The notes: generated from the letters alone by a model not told the origin. Positions 22,921-32,669 are shown, counted from the first letter of the stretch. The stretch: 64,000 bases of DNA from Armigeres subalbatus (GCF_024139115.2 NC_085141.1:130075822-130139821), one strand, 5' to 3'. Translations and numbers: made by a program.

Positions 22921-23014
22921 GTTCTATCGGCTGATCTGTTTTGGCTTTGATTTTTACTCCATATAAATTCTATTCACCACCAAAAATGTATGAAAAACTG
23001 ACTCCCGATAGAAC
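22921..23014. mobile_element. Possible 94-bp element with GTTCTATCGG inverted ends at the array border
   Basis: GTTCTATCGG at 22921-22930 is mirrored by CCGATAGAAC at 23005-23014. No target duplication was found, and the left end abuts the satellite exactly, so it may be coincidence or an element whose insertion trimmed the array. Confidence 0.3.
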
Positions 23015-23234
23015 ATTTTATAATTGCACTTACGTAAAAGAGGAAAGCCTATATTATCGTGTAGTGGGTGTTTCAGAGATACTGATTTAAAAAAATTAAA
23101 TCTCTTTGGAGAAAGACACCATGTGCGGAGATCGGACCAGAAGAGCTCGAGTCTAGTTGGTGAGTTGATTTCGATATTTCAATGAAATTTCCTAACAATT
23201 TCGGAGATAAGGAGCTTAAATATTACAAACATAT

Positions 23235-23524
23235 CTTCTTCTTCTTCTTCTTCTTCTTGGCATAACATCCCCACACTGGAACAGAGCTTAGCGACTCGCA
23301 GCTTAGTGTTCATTAAGCACTTGCACAGTTATCAACTGCGAGGTTTCTAAGCCAGGTTACCACTTTTGCATTCATATCACGATGATACTTTTATGTCCAG
23401 GGAAGTCGATACAATTTCTAATCCGAAAATTGCCTAGACCGGTACCAGGAATCGAACCCAGCCACCCTCAGCATGGTCTGGCCTTGTAGCCGCGCGTCTT
23501 ACCGCACGGCTAAGGAGGGCCCAT
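23235..23524 (-). mobile_element. Feilai-like tRNA-derived SINE (minus)
   Basis: Read on the minus strand the element starts with GGGCCCTCCTTAGCCGTGCG and carries a B box GGTTCGATTCC (plus coordinates about 23449-23459). It has the body shared by abundant Aedes SINEs and ends in a GAA-rich tail, seen on the plus strand as repeated TTC at 23235-23258. ACATAT flanks it at 23229-23234 and 23525-23530, a plausible short target duplication. The copy at 25414-25688 is the same family in the opposite orientation. The family name is from recognition, not search. Confidence 0.7.
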
Positions 23525-23639
23525 ACATATACCAGTTTTAATTCTTTTGAATGAGAGTACCTAAGGACGAATTGTTGAGCAGGTTTACGTAAGGGTAAGT
23601 CAAGATGAATTTGATCATCTCTGTGGTGAAAGCTGCAGT

Positions 23640-23965
23640 GAGCCATCGCGCTCTCGTTACTCCGACTTAGCACGCCGCCCGGTGGGACTGTACCAAAATT
23701 TGGAATGCTTTTTCCAGGACACAGCTATTATACAAGACCGATCAGAGTTGGTTGGTTGGTCAGAGTGATCCTACCGCTGCAGGAGTCCCGCGGGGATCCA
23801 TCCTAGGCCCGGTAATATGGAACGCTATGTATAGCGGTGTTTTGAGGCTCAAGTTTTCTCCCAGGCGATGTTAAAATCGTCTGACGTCATAACGCTGTAG
23901 GCTTACGGTGAGTCTATTGTTGAATCGAAATAACGGGTGCTACCGCGATCAGCATTTTGGGGCAC
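23640..23965 (+). pseudogene. R1-like LINE reverse transcriptase remnant
   Basis: From about 23717 the frame reads LYKTDQSWLVGQSDPTAAGV, followed by PRGSILGPVIWNAMYSGVLR. This is the conserved GVPQGSxLGPxLWNxxYDxxL block of non-LTR reverse transcriptases of the R1 group. Beyond about 23870 stops and frameshifts interrupt the part where the catalytic FADD box should be. A similar R1-like ORF1 is broken up between 27.3 and 35.8 kb. I cannot show that the two came from the same insertion. Confidence 0.7.
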
Positions 23966-25406
23966 CCTCCATTAGACATCCGGGATGACAAGTGCTTCAA
24001 CATTACGAAGTTACAAAAGATCATGTATAAAATGATTAATTTTTCTCGTGGTATGCTACTGCAAGCTTATATTTATAGATAGCCATTTTTGACCTTTCTC
24101 GTTTCTCGTAACAGTACTCAGTCTCAGTACTAGACTCAACCGTGAGTACCTTGAAAAAGTTCATACTAAGAGCGTAACGTATACAAGACGTCACTGTGAA
24201 GATTTGCAAACCAGTCACTCTCTTTTTGTGACACTATGGTGCCAATGGGACTTGACTTGTCTTCCAATACAGTCTTCAAAATATTACTATGGAGGAGGTG
24301 AGATGGAAATTCCATGGCATGACGAGCATTTCCGCAGCTATCAATCCAGAGCTTTTTATATCCGCTCATTTGAGTTCGGCTCAAAAATCCTATTCATGCC
24401 CAGCATTGTTACCGTCTTATATTGTCTTCACTCTGAAATATGATCCAATTTAAACCGGGAATCAAAAGCCTCGCAACGATAAGACGGAGAAAGTTCGGCA
24501 TTATTCAATGCTGCTCGCAGATTGGGCGCTCGCATCTCGACCATGCACGCGATCAAAGCTATCTAATGCCGTTCGTCGCGGCGCGGCGGCACGCTGCCAT
24601 ACGGCACTTTATTACGAGATCTGTCGGCGCAGACTTAGGGCATTTCTGGCAGACGTATGCATGTTTGGGGGTTGAAACTGCTGCTTGTATGCAAATATCG
24701 TCTCGAGGTCCATGGTTGTTATTTTCTTTCGCTCCGATTTGATTACGCACGCAGTCGGCGTTTAAAGGCCTTTTCTATTCGGTGTATTGGTTGTGTTGGT
24801 TTCGAAATGGTATTGTTTTGATCGGTTGAGCTTTTGTCGCACGATAACCTATCGATAATTTTATTACGGTAGCATAACAGTTTACAAAACCACGATACTT
24901 CAAAGTGAAACTTGAATTCGATTGAAAATGGTCACGAATGTGTTGAAAGATGCTTAGCAGTTCGTGAAATATTTCAATGAATGCATTGAAAGTAACTTAT
25001 TTGATCTTTAATGCCTGGATCATCACCTCGAAGCTCTCATGATGTATTTTTGAAAACTATGTATCGGCGACGCCACTCGATCAACAGGGCAGATCTACGC
25101 GAGAGCAGGTCTCTGCAATTTAACTTGTTCACCTTAAGCATATCAGTACCCCCACATTACCAGATGGATGATTTGCATAAACGCGGTGAAGATTAAGATT
25201 ACCTTATTCTCCACTTTCAATTTCTTCATATGATCACAAACATCACATTAGGTACACCCCTGAGTTCAAACATCTGTTTTGGTTTTGACCTTTGAAGTAC
25301 TTAGTTGGTAGTAACGCTGAATCTTGTATCATTTTTTTTTATAGAAACGTAAATTTAAATATATTTTTACCTGAAAGCAAGCTAGTAGTAACCAATAAAA
25401 ATAGAA
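23966..25406. other. Single-copy island with GC-rich core, non-coding
   Basis: No repeat structure and no link to other sequence in the window. 24470-24740 is GC-rich (CGTTCGTCGCGGCGCGGCGG at about 24570-24590). Overlapping open frames on both strands are not protein-like. It is a candidate regulatory island like 7420-8560. I see no gene. Confidence 0.4.
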
Positions 25407-25413
25407 ACTCGAA

Positions 25414-25688
25414 TAAACGGCTCATCTTAGCAGTGCGGTAAGATGTGCGGCTACAAACCAAAGGTTCGATTCCCGGTCCGGTCTAGGAAATTTTCGTGTA
25501 CGAAATTGTCTTGACTTCCCTGGGTAATTAATCATCATCCTGTCAGCCTCATGGTATACGAATGTCAAAATATTAACTTGGCTTAGAAACCTCGCAGTTA
25601 ATAACTGTGGAAGTGCTGAATAAGCACTGAAGTTGCGAGGCGGCAATGTCCCATTGGATGCTGTAATGCCAATAAGACGAAGAAGGAG
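25414..25688 (+). mobile_element. Feilai-like tRNA-derived SINE (plus)
   Basis: The A box lies in TTAGCAGTGCGGTAAG (about 25427-25442) and the B box GGTTCGATTCC at 25463-25473. The body shares CTTGACTTCCCTGGG, TTGGCTTAGAAACCTCGCAG and AACTGTGGAAGTGC with the minus copy at 23.2 kb, and it ends in an AAGACGAAGAAGG tail. ACTCGAA at 25407-25413 and 25689-25695 forms a 7-bp target duplication. Confidence 0.8.
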
Positions 25689-25695
25689 ACTCGAA

Positions 25696-27320
25696 CAGAC
25701 GAAAAAAACCCTTTTCAATAGGTAAATGAAAAACAAAAGTACCATCTCATCTAAACAGAAGTGCACCGCGGAAGTCGGTGCCTTGGCGGCTGGCTGCACC
25801 AACCTCAAGTGTATTCGATCGAGAAAGACACGTAACTAAGTGAACTTCAAAATAAATTCAATGATTGTCCGCTGGAGACCAATTGATGTTTATGCCGTAC
25901 CACTGATTGGTGGTTATGAAATTCCTTACCTCCTATTGGTGCAAAGGAAAAGTCTGCCTTTTGTAATCGGCACCACGTAGCCTCCTGAAGACATGCTGAA
26001 TTCGCTGCTCAGGGGTGTCTGAGTGTTTGTATTGGATCAACAGCATCATTACGCGCGTGCGCTGCTTGTACGTGAAATGGAAAGTGAAGATGACGGCGGC
26101 GAAGTGATTCGGCATTGCTGCACGTGACCTACAGAAGATGAGCGAAGGAATTGGCGTGCACTTGATTGAATATTTTCGTTGTTCAACGTTGGGAGCAAAA
26201 TGACTCGTTGAATTGATCTTTTTTTGGAGCCCTTTCAATTGCTTGTTTCAAAGCATATGGAGTATTGGTTTGGTAGTTCAGTTTTCTGGATTGCGAGAGA
26301 TTGCAGCAATGCAACAAAATGTTATTTGAAAATATTATGTGATGTATGTGCCAACATGTTTGCTCAATTTAATTGATCTATTGTTGCAGCATTCCTAATA
26401 TACAAATTTTAGATATGCAAGATACTAGCTACAAAAGTAAGTAAACAAAACGACGATTACGAACCAAGGTATTGGGAATAAGCAATTCAAATCTTCATTA
26501 TTTCAATACTGCGCTGCCCATGACTTCATAATAAGAGACGCAAGACGTAAGAGCCATGTATTTGGAACAGTTTGATGGAGACTTCTACCTTTTGAGGTTA
26601 GTATCGTGACATTTTTTATAGAAATTTTTATGTAAAGTATGCATACATGTTTAATGTTCAAGAGTCAAATACAAAAAAAGTACTTGTGTGCTTCTGTAGC
26701 TGCTATGCTAAGCTTCCCCAAGGTGGTAGAACAGTTACCAAAACAATAGACGATTTTGCATCCAAAATATTCATTAACGACCAGTAGTTATTAAAGGGAA
26801 CTTCAACGCGTGAATTAGATTAGCCGCACCACCATTGTGAGATATCAGACAGGCGGGAGCTCAGAACTTCATCCCGGGTCCCAAGAAAAACCATCAAATG
26901 ACGTGTGCTTCGGAAGATGACCGAATCCCGGTTGGGGACGTGTCGGATTAGGACCGATCTCACGTGAGGTTCTATTTGCGGCACACTGGTAACGGCGAAA
27001 GTTCCACGGAAAAGAAAGGTCATCGGAATACGTAGAGAACGCTGGGGCTGACCTCTGCATAATTCCAGAGCGTGGTTATTCTAGTTGAAATGGTTGAAAT
27101 TTCGCTTCATAAAACCGTGACAAGTGTTACGGCACTCCGTTTTGATGCATACAGCTGGGCGGAAGTAGTTCATATGATTTACGCAGAGCTGTTAAACAGA
27201 GCCTTTTTCCTCCCATAGCAACTCAACAGTGACGCAAAAGACGATCAACTAGAATACGCATACCATTCAAGGTGAAAAAACGTTGCGTAAACGTAGGAAC
27301 TGCAAGAACTGCAATCTACA
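25696..27320. other. Unassigned DNA
   Basis: No repeat, RNA gene or convincing coding region. 26820-27070 is somewhat GC-richer and could be the upstream part of the LINE remnant that follows, but I cannot show this. Confidence 0.4.
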
Positions 27321-27324
27321 ATTA

Positions 27325-27620
27325 ATAACATCCCGCGACTTCGACGTCGCGTCGTGGTGCTGTAGAAAATTTGCTGAACAGGACAGAAAGGGTGGAAAAG
27401 CGAGCATCGAGCAAGGATAAGCAAGCTGAGGATAAAAAGCCGTCTTTTCAACTTACATTGTCCACACGAAGGGCAACCCAACGACGAGAAAGAAGCGTCC
27501 TATGCACAGCTTGAGCAGACTTAACATGGATGAACGCTCAGGTTAGAATGGAGGAAATGTACAGAACGGACAGTCTACATAAGCTTTGCAAGCTCCCGCG
27601 GAGAAGGAGGTGTGTAGACA
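27325..27620 (+). pseudogene. R1-like LINE ORF1 remnant, segment 1
   Basis: One frame reads AVENLLNRTERVEKRASSKD and continues Lys/Glu-rich to a stop near 27510, with further basic residues in another frame (LPRRRRC) up to 27620. This resembles the basic N-terminal half of R1-type ORF1. The assignment rests mainly on what follows: the 9-bp repeat CCCTTGAAC at 27621-27629 recurs at 32670-32678, where recognisable ORF1 sequence resumes at once. By itself this segment would not be identifiable. Confidence 0.35.
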
Positions 27621-27640
27621 CCCTTGAACGATTGTACCCC

Positions 27641-27703
27641 GTTTGGCATAAAGTTGTTTGGCATAATGGTCGTTTGGCATAAGGTCATTTGGCATAATTG
27701 TTA
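27641..27703 (+). repeat. Left subterminal GTTTGGCATAA array
   Basis: Four GTTTGGCATAA/CATTTGGCATAA units are separated by about 8-10 bases. The matching inverted array, with seven or more units, is at 32519-32660. Confidence 0.85.
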
Positions 27704-28115
27704 TTCGAGCTGTGTAATGGATAAGTAAGATTTGTTGAGCCGTTCAGTTACGTGGTTTCCTTCATATGGGCAATACATGATAATTGGGAACGGAATTGTA
27801 TGGCGTGACAAATTAAGAATAAAGAAACTTCATGTACAAAACGGGATCATTTGAAATGTTGATAGTCATTGGTGGTTTGCTTTGTTTTTCAAGTAAGGGC
27901 AAGCCAGAAAACTTGCCCATTTGTCCCTTCTATAAGCAAACGGTTCCTAAAGGCAGGGCGACTTCAGTCATTTTTCGATCCGATAGTCCACGTCGACTGA
28001 GCTTGAGACTGCTCGCGAACATGTATTCAAACAGAATAAAGGCGTAGAAGAGTTGCTTCTGAAGTTTACCGGCGATAAACCTCACGGCAGCCCTTACTTT
28101 GTACCGTTAAATGCA

Positions 28116-28937
28116 CAAAAACGATCCATAAAAAAAATGAAAAACGATTCGTAAATAACATCTGAATGTTTCATAAAACGCTACCATAAATCCATAAAAT
28201 AGTTCAGGATCATCCATAAAGAACAATTTTAAGATCCATAACTGAGCTAAAATTTAGCAATCAATTGGAAAATATATACCGTTAAACATGATCAAGAAAA
28301 ACAATATCATTGCTGCTATTTTCCCATGAACGTATGACAAATGATCCATAAATGTTTGGAAAATGATCCATAAAAAACTATATTTTGATCCATTATCGTG
28401 ATGATAAACCATTATTTCTGTAATATGATCCATAATTTTGTTAATATGATTCATAACGCTTGGAATGAAGGCCAATAAATCTATGTTATTTGAGCCACGT
28501 TTTTTCAAAAACCTATGGATCATATGACCAAATTCATGGATCATTTCACCAAAGTCATGGATCACCTAAACAAAATTATGCATCAAATGACCAAAACTAT
28601 GGATCATATTATTGAAATTATGGATCATCATCACGATAAAAAAATAATGCGCAAATTTGTAGTTTTATGTGTCAAAATATAGTTTTTTATGGATCATTTT
28701 CAAAACTTTAATGGATCATTTGTCAAACGTTCATGGGTAAATAGCAGGAATTATATTGTTTTTCCTGATTATGTTTAACAGTACACTGATTGCTAAATTT
28801 TAGCTCAGTTATGGATCTTAAAATTGTTCTTTATGGGGGCTTCCGAACTATTTTATGAATTTTTGGTAGCGTTTTATGAAACAATCTGGTGTTATTTATG
28901 GATAATTTATATTTTTTTATGGATCATTCTTTATTGT
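28116..28937. mobile_element. 822-bp fold-back element with GGATCAT-rich arms and 9-bp target duplication
   Basis: The two halves are imperfect reverse complements over about 350 bp. Left-arm motifs such as TTTCATAAAACGCTACCA, GAACAATTTTAAGATCCATA and GCTAAAATTTAGCAATCA all reappear inverted in the right arm. The centre (28500-28640) is an array of ATGGATCAT units. TTAAATGCA flanks the whole at 28107-28115 and 28938-28946, a perfect 9-bp duplication. No open frame is meaningful. It is nested inside the 27630-32669 element, which also made a 9-bp duplication. Confidence 0.85.
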
Positions 28938-29094
28938 TTAAATGCAAAAGAATGTTTTGCCAAAACTTACTGTGACAAGAAGGGTATAGCGACAAGACCC
29001 GAGAATCCCGAAAATCTCGTCTGTCGAATATGTTTGTCCCTCCCATGGCAAGGAACAGGCATTTTTTCGTTTTACCTTGCAAAAGCGATCATTC

Positions 29095-29400
29095 AAAGGA
29101 GGTGTTATCTCTTCTGTTCGCCTCCTACCGGGCAAACGCGTTTTTTCAACTCTGTTCGAGCAAATGCGTTCTTTGAAAGAAGGCATCATCTCCTGTGTTT
29201 GCCTTAAAACGGGCAAATGCGTTCATTAAGAGAAGGCATTATCAACTATGTTCGCCTTAAACCGGGCAAATGCGTTCATTTGAAAAAGGTAATATCTCCT
29301 ATGTTTGCCTTATACTGGACAAATGCATTCATCTAAAGAAGGCATTACCTCCTATGTTCGCCATAAAGCGTTACTGTTAATTTAAATAAGGCATTATTTC
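29095..29400 (+). repeat. Degenerate 53-bp satellite, segment 1
   Basis: GGCAAATGCGTTC-type landmarks occur at 29161, 29214, 29267 and 29320, exactly 53 bp apart. Each is followed by a GAAAGAAGGCATCATCTCC-like and a TTCGCCTTAAACCGG-like segment. Earlier units from about 29095 are more diverged. Confidence 0.85.
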
Positions 29401-29589
29401 CACTGTATCGCACTTACACCATTTCTCAGGATAGAACTTTTCCAAAATAATAATGGCATAGATTGATAATTTAAGTTAATTAGATGAAAAGTCAAAAATG
29501 TTTTTTTGTTAAATATCTTGGCTGTGCATATGCACAGCACATGTTTCGAAATGGACAAATTGATATGAAATTTGCGAAAAAGAATCCAC
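29401..29589. other. AT-rich spacer
   Basis: Nothing recognisable. CTGTGCATATGCACAG at 29521-29536 is a short perfect palindrome. Confidence 0.5.
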
Positions 29590-29662
29590 GTGTCTTGGAG
29601 GGACTCGAACCCTCAACCTCCTACTCTCTAGATAGGCGTGATATCCCCTACACAACAAGACC
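29590..29662 (-). pseudogene. tRNA-like sequence, cloverleaf with AGA anticodon position
   Basis: On the minus strand the segment folds as a type I cloverleaf. Acceptor GGTCTTG pairs with CAAGACA with the first pair mismatched. A short D arm (GTG/CAC) has a GGGG-containing loop. The anticodon arm is CCTAT/GTAGG with loop CTAGAGA, and the T arm GAGGG/CCCTC has loop TTCGAGT. The B box is intact. The anticodon position reads AGA (serine), but there is no long variable arm, which true serine tRNAs have, and the terminal pair is broken. It is therefore more likely a tRNA-derived repeat head or pseudogene than a working tRNA. It lies next to a hairpin element. Confidence 0.5.
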
Positions 29663-29696
29663 ACTTAAAGGTCACGTTTGCGGAAAAGCCATCAGA

Positions 29697-29936
29697 ATCC
29701 GAGTACCAACCTCCACCGCGGTTAGCTCTCTTTTTTGCAAATTGAATATGGAGTTGCAAATTGAATATTTTGCAAATGGCATGGAGTGCGATCCTCTCGT
29801 TTAATAAACAATGTGCACTCGCTTGACTGTGGATATACAACAGTAAAGCACATGTGGAGATTGGACAAATCAAGCATCCGAAAGATATCAATTTGCAAAA
29901 AAGAGAGCTAACCGCGGTGGAGGTTGGTACTCGGAT
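29697..29936. repeat. Perfect 49-bp inverted repeat, 142-nt spacer
   Basis: 29697-29745 (beginning ATCCGAGTACCAACCTCCAC, ending TTTGCAAATTGA) is exactly reverse-complemented at 29888-29936. Arms of this quality suggest a recently active fold-back MITE or a local inverted duplication. The outer borders and any target duplication were not found. Confidence 0.9.
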
Positions 29937-29959
29937 ACACAATCGATTTTTTGGAGTGC

Positions 29960-30668
29960 TGTCAAAAATCGACTTTTTAAATTTTCGGGGGAAATTGATC
30001 CCTCTTCAAGAAATTGCTTTGATAAAATTAGAAAGATGTCCTCAGATTTTTAAAATATTTTTTCTTCAAAATACGCAGAATTTTCGAATTACTGTGCGTA
30101 TACATGAACGATTTTTGTTATTGATTTCGACAGCAAATCCAATTTTAAAATTTGGGGAGACTTGATCCCCTTTTTATGATATCTACGCAATAAATATTTT
30201 TTCCTGTCAAAACTTCATCAAATCTGTCAAATCTACAAAAAATAATAAGCCTGAATGCAGATTTTTTGTATGGGTGACTAATGGGGGATCAAGTGTCCCC
30301 ATATTGAGGCAATAACTTCAAATCCAAATATCATAAAACTTTGATGGAATGTTGACATTTTCATCAGTACAGATCATTAAGCATATTACTGGCTTTGTGC
30401 TGTGAAAAAACGAAAGCATTTGGTCATTGTTGTGAAAAGTTGTTCAAATTTTGCGTGGCCATTAAAAAAAATCTTTGAGAAGGTCAAAACATACAAACCG
30501 CCCTGCAGAATAAATGAGGTTGTCAATCCAAAAAATAACTCACCACATAAAGGTCATTTGTTTAGAGGATCTATACTAAAAAATACGCTAGAACAAAACT
30601 ACTTTAGTTCTCGATAAAAAGGGGGTGATCAAGTCTCCCCGGGGATCAAGTCTACCCACCTTCCCCTA
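29960..30668. mobile_element. Element with repeated GGGGATCAAGTCTCCCC motifs
   Basis: The right end is inverted TAGGGGAAGGTGGGTAGACT with GATCCCC repeats (30628-30668). Further GATCCCC or GGGATCAAG motifs occur at about 29990, 30165 and 30287. The family resembles the better-defined TIR element at 40981-43144 (TAGGGGAAACTGGACACAC ends). The left limit is uncertain. An open frame at 30402-30617 shows no known domain. Confidence 0.5.
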
Positions 30669-30839
30669 AGCTTTGAGAGGAAGTGCCGAACCGTTCCCCT
30701 ATATACTTTTATTCTAAACAAATTCTTTTCAAAGAATGTCATTTTACGATTCCCTCTACGGAAAACTACAGATTCGAAATGTATTCAGGGTAATGGACTT
30801 TCGGGGTACAGGGGTGGAGCCACCATTTACTCTATTGAC

Positions 30840-31229
30840 TTCTGCCGGGCGAATGCATTTTCTGAATGAAGGGATCGTGTATTCCTTTGCCTTAAACCGA
30901 GCAAACGCCTGAATTAATGAACTATGTCGTATGTTACCTTTTGACGACGGAGACGAGCCAGTCTAGGGCTAAAAGCCTCCTTAATAAAGATATAAAAAAA
31001 CCTTTTACCGGGTAAATGCATTTTATGAATTAAGTAATCTCATCTTCGCCTACCTCTAACCGAGTAAATGCTTGAATTGAAAGAAGGAACCATATCATCT
31101 TTTGCCTTCTACTGGACCTTCTGCCATCATATGAAAGAAAGGATTATATCTTCCCTCGTATTAAACTGAGCAAATGCCTGATTTGGAAAAAGGAAGCATA
31201 TCGTTTTTCGCTATCTGCCGGCCCAATGT
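30840..31229 (+). repeat. Degenerate 53-bp satellite, segment 2
   Basis: GCCTTAAACCGAGCAAACGC, AATGCATTTT and GGAACCATATCATC-type segments continue the 53-bp pattern of 29.1-29.4 kb, broken by a 57-bp retroposon at 30943-30999 and ended by the MITE at 31232. 30669-30839 between the GATCCCC element and this segment shows nothing. Confidence 0.7.
30943..30999 (+). mobile_element. 57-bp 5'-truncated retroposon with poly(A) and target duplication
   Basis: The body carries CTAGGGCTAAAAGCCTCC, the signal AATAAA (30983-30988) and a short A-rich tail. ACCTTTT flanks it (30936-30942 and 31000-31006). Removing insert and one duplication restores a continuous satellite unit. The insertion at 61883-61936 is the same source family. 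Confidence 0.8.
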
Positions 31230-31231
31230 AT

Positions 31232-31790
31232 ACCCGATCAGTAGATAGTAACAGATTTCTATCAGAACTTGTTATTCTGTTATAGCAGCTATTTTTATAA
31301 CAGCGGTTGTTATAAAACATGTACCATTAGTAGTTAAAATAACAAAAATTGTAACAAAACTCTTCTAGTTTTAACAAAAAATATTACTAAACATGTTATT
31401 ATTTTAATTTTAACTCAATGTGTTACATAAAAAGTGGTGAAAATAGCTTGTACTATAACAAATTATGTTATTGGAAAGATTATGATCATCCCTTAATGTA
31501 GGCAATTAACTTTGACCAGCTGGCTCAAGTTTGAATGTAGGTTCAAGTGATACGGAAGGTGGTACCTTCGTTTTTTCACTTCCAATTCCTATCTACCAAA
31601 AATGTAGGCATTTTTTTTTCGGTTGGAATAAACATAACACATTATGTTATAATCATGTTATGACGATAATGAAATTTTCTTTCCTCCATCTTTGACAGAA
31701 AATTTATAACAAAACTATTACAAGTATTGTTATTTGTAACACATTTTGATATAATTGTGATAAAATTTTGTTATGACTAACTGGTCGGGT
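31232..31790. mobile_element. 559-bp MITE with ACCCGATCAG ends, inserted in the 53-bp satellite
   Basis: The ends are ACCCGATCAGTAGATAGTAA and, inverted, ACCCGACCAGTTAGTCATAA. AT is duplicated at 31230-31231 and 31791-31792. The interior is rich in TAACA/TGTTA. Joining the flanks rebuilds AATGTATCCTTTG, the satellite consensus, which fixes the boundaries. Confidence 0.8.
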
Positions 31791-32140
31791 ATCCTTTGAA
31801 AAATGGAACCATATCATCTCTGATGCAACTGTCGGGAATATGTATCCTTTGAAAGAAGGGATCATATCCTCGTTCGCCTTAAACCGAGCAAATGTCTTAA
31901 TTGAACAAATGAATAAAATCTTTTCTTGTCTTTTCTGAGAAAATGTATCCTTTGAAAGAAGTAATTATATCTTGCTTTTCCTTGAAATGAATATTGCATA
32001 CATTGAGAATAGGAGCCATGTGCGTTCTTCCTCGTGTTATGCCTGACAAATGTATTATTTAAAAAAGGGAATCGTATCTTCTTTTGTCATATGCCGAAAA
32101 AATGCATTCTTTGGGAAAAAGCACATACTTTTTAGACTTA
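31791..32140 (+). repeat. Degenerate 53-bp satellite, segment 3
   Basis: AATGTATCCTTTGAAAGAAG and GCCTTAAACCGAGCAAATG units continue after the MITE. From 32141 to 32518 the sequence is AT-rich with no recognised feature. Confidence 0.7.
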
Positions 32141-32518
32141 CGAACGACAAAGTATGCGCTTTAAAAGATAAATATACGTCATGCAGAAATAACCTCATTT
32201 GCTTTTCATTGCCTTATTTGTGTAAAATTGTTTTTGCTCTTGAGTACTTACAATTTTGCTATTTGACTTTCCGTATTTTGTAGTTTGTTTTAGTCAACGA
32301 CGATCTTGCTGCTGACCCAGAAGTAAAAATATTTTAAGTGAAATAGGCAGATGAAGATAATAAAAAGTCTACCAAAGTTCCTTCGAGCAGTGATTTGATA
32401 GAATATAATCTTTATTTCAAAATAGTCAATTGAAAACATCTCTTCTATAATGTGCAAGTGACAATCATTAAACATAATTGAACATATTATGCATAAGTTT
32501 CGTAAGTGATGATTACAC

Positions 32519-32669
32519 AAGTATTATGCCAAATGACCATAATGCCCAACGGCTATTATATCAAACGGCCGTTATACCACACGACATTATACCAAACGAC
32601 CTTCATGCCAAACGGCCTTATGCCAAACAGTGTTATGCCAAACGACTTCATGCCAAATGACCAACCAAC
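32519..32669 (-). repeat. Right subterminal array (TTATGCCAAAC), inverted relative to 27.6 kb
   Basis: At least seven units of TTATGCCAAACGACC-type sequence form the right end of the 5.04-kb element. Confidence 0.85.

Larger units (their letters stand above)
9755..22921. repeat. 13.2-kb array of a 23-bp satellite (about 570 units)
   Basis: The unit is 23 bp with a core GCCTCTTGAAAGGAGGC followed by TTCCAG. Most units are identical, with occasional 1-3 base variants and some 21-24-bp units. GCCTC and GAGGC can pair around a TTGAAAG loop, so each unit is a small hairpin. The plus strand has TGA once per unit. The minus strand has no stop in any frame, and because 23 is 2 modulo 3 every minus frame reads the same 23-residue cycle (GSLLSRGLEASFQEAW plus KPPFKRP). 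This produces many long overlapping minus-strand open frames. Several non-unit landmarks recur within the array, showing duplication of larger blocks. The array edges are sharp: normal DNA stops at about 9754 and resumes at 22922. Confidence 0.97.
27630..32669. mobile_element. 5.04-kb element with 9-bp target duplication and GTTTGGCATAA subterminal arrays
   Basis: CCCTTGAAC directly flanks the region at 27621-27629 and 32670-32678. Just inside the left end, GTTTGGCATAA-type units repeat (27641-27703). Just inside the right end the same motif repeats in inverted orientation (TTATGCCAAAC, about 32519-32660). Left and right ends read inward as GATTGTACCCCGTTTGGCAT and GTTGGTTGGTCATTTGGCAT. A 9-bp duplication is usual for Mutator-like elements, which supports but does not prove that class. 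No transposase remains. The interior holds a fold-back element, a 53-bp satellite in three pieces, a hairpin with a tRNA-like segment, a GATCCCC element, a tiny retroposon and a MITE. Confidence 0.7.

Noticed and set aside
9755..22921. CRISPR-like array (short repeats at regular spacing)
   Set aside because: The units are contiguous with no unique spacers, and the genome is eukaryotic.
22921..23014. Firm MITE call for the GTTCTATCGG inverted ends
   Set aside because: Only 10 bp match and there is no target duplication, so it is kept as a low-confidence feature.
28254..29207. Open frames of 103 and 127 codons
   Set aside because: They run through the GGATCAT fold-back and the 53-bp satellite. 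Residues such as repeated MIH and MDH come from the repeat.
29590..29662. Functional serine tRNA gene
   Set aside because: No long variable arm, a mismatched first acceptor pair and repeat surroundings point to a tRNA-derived pseudogene.
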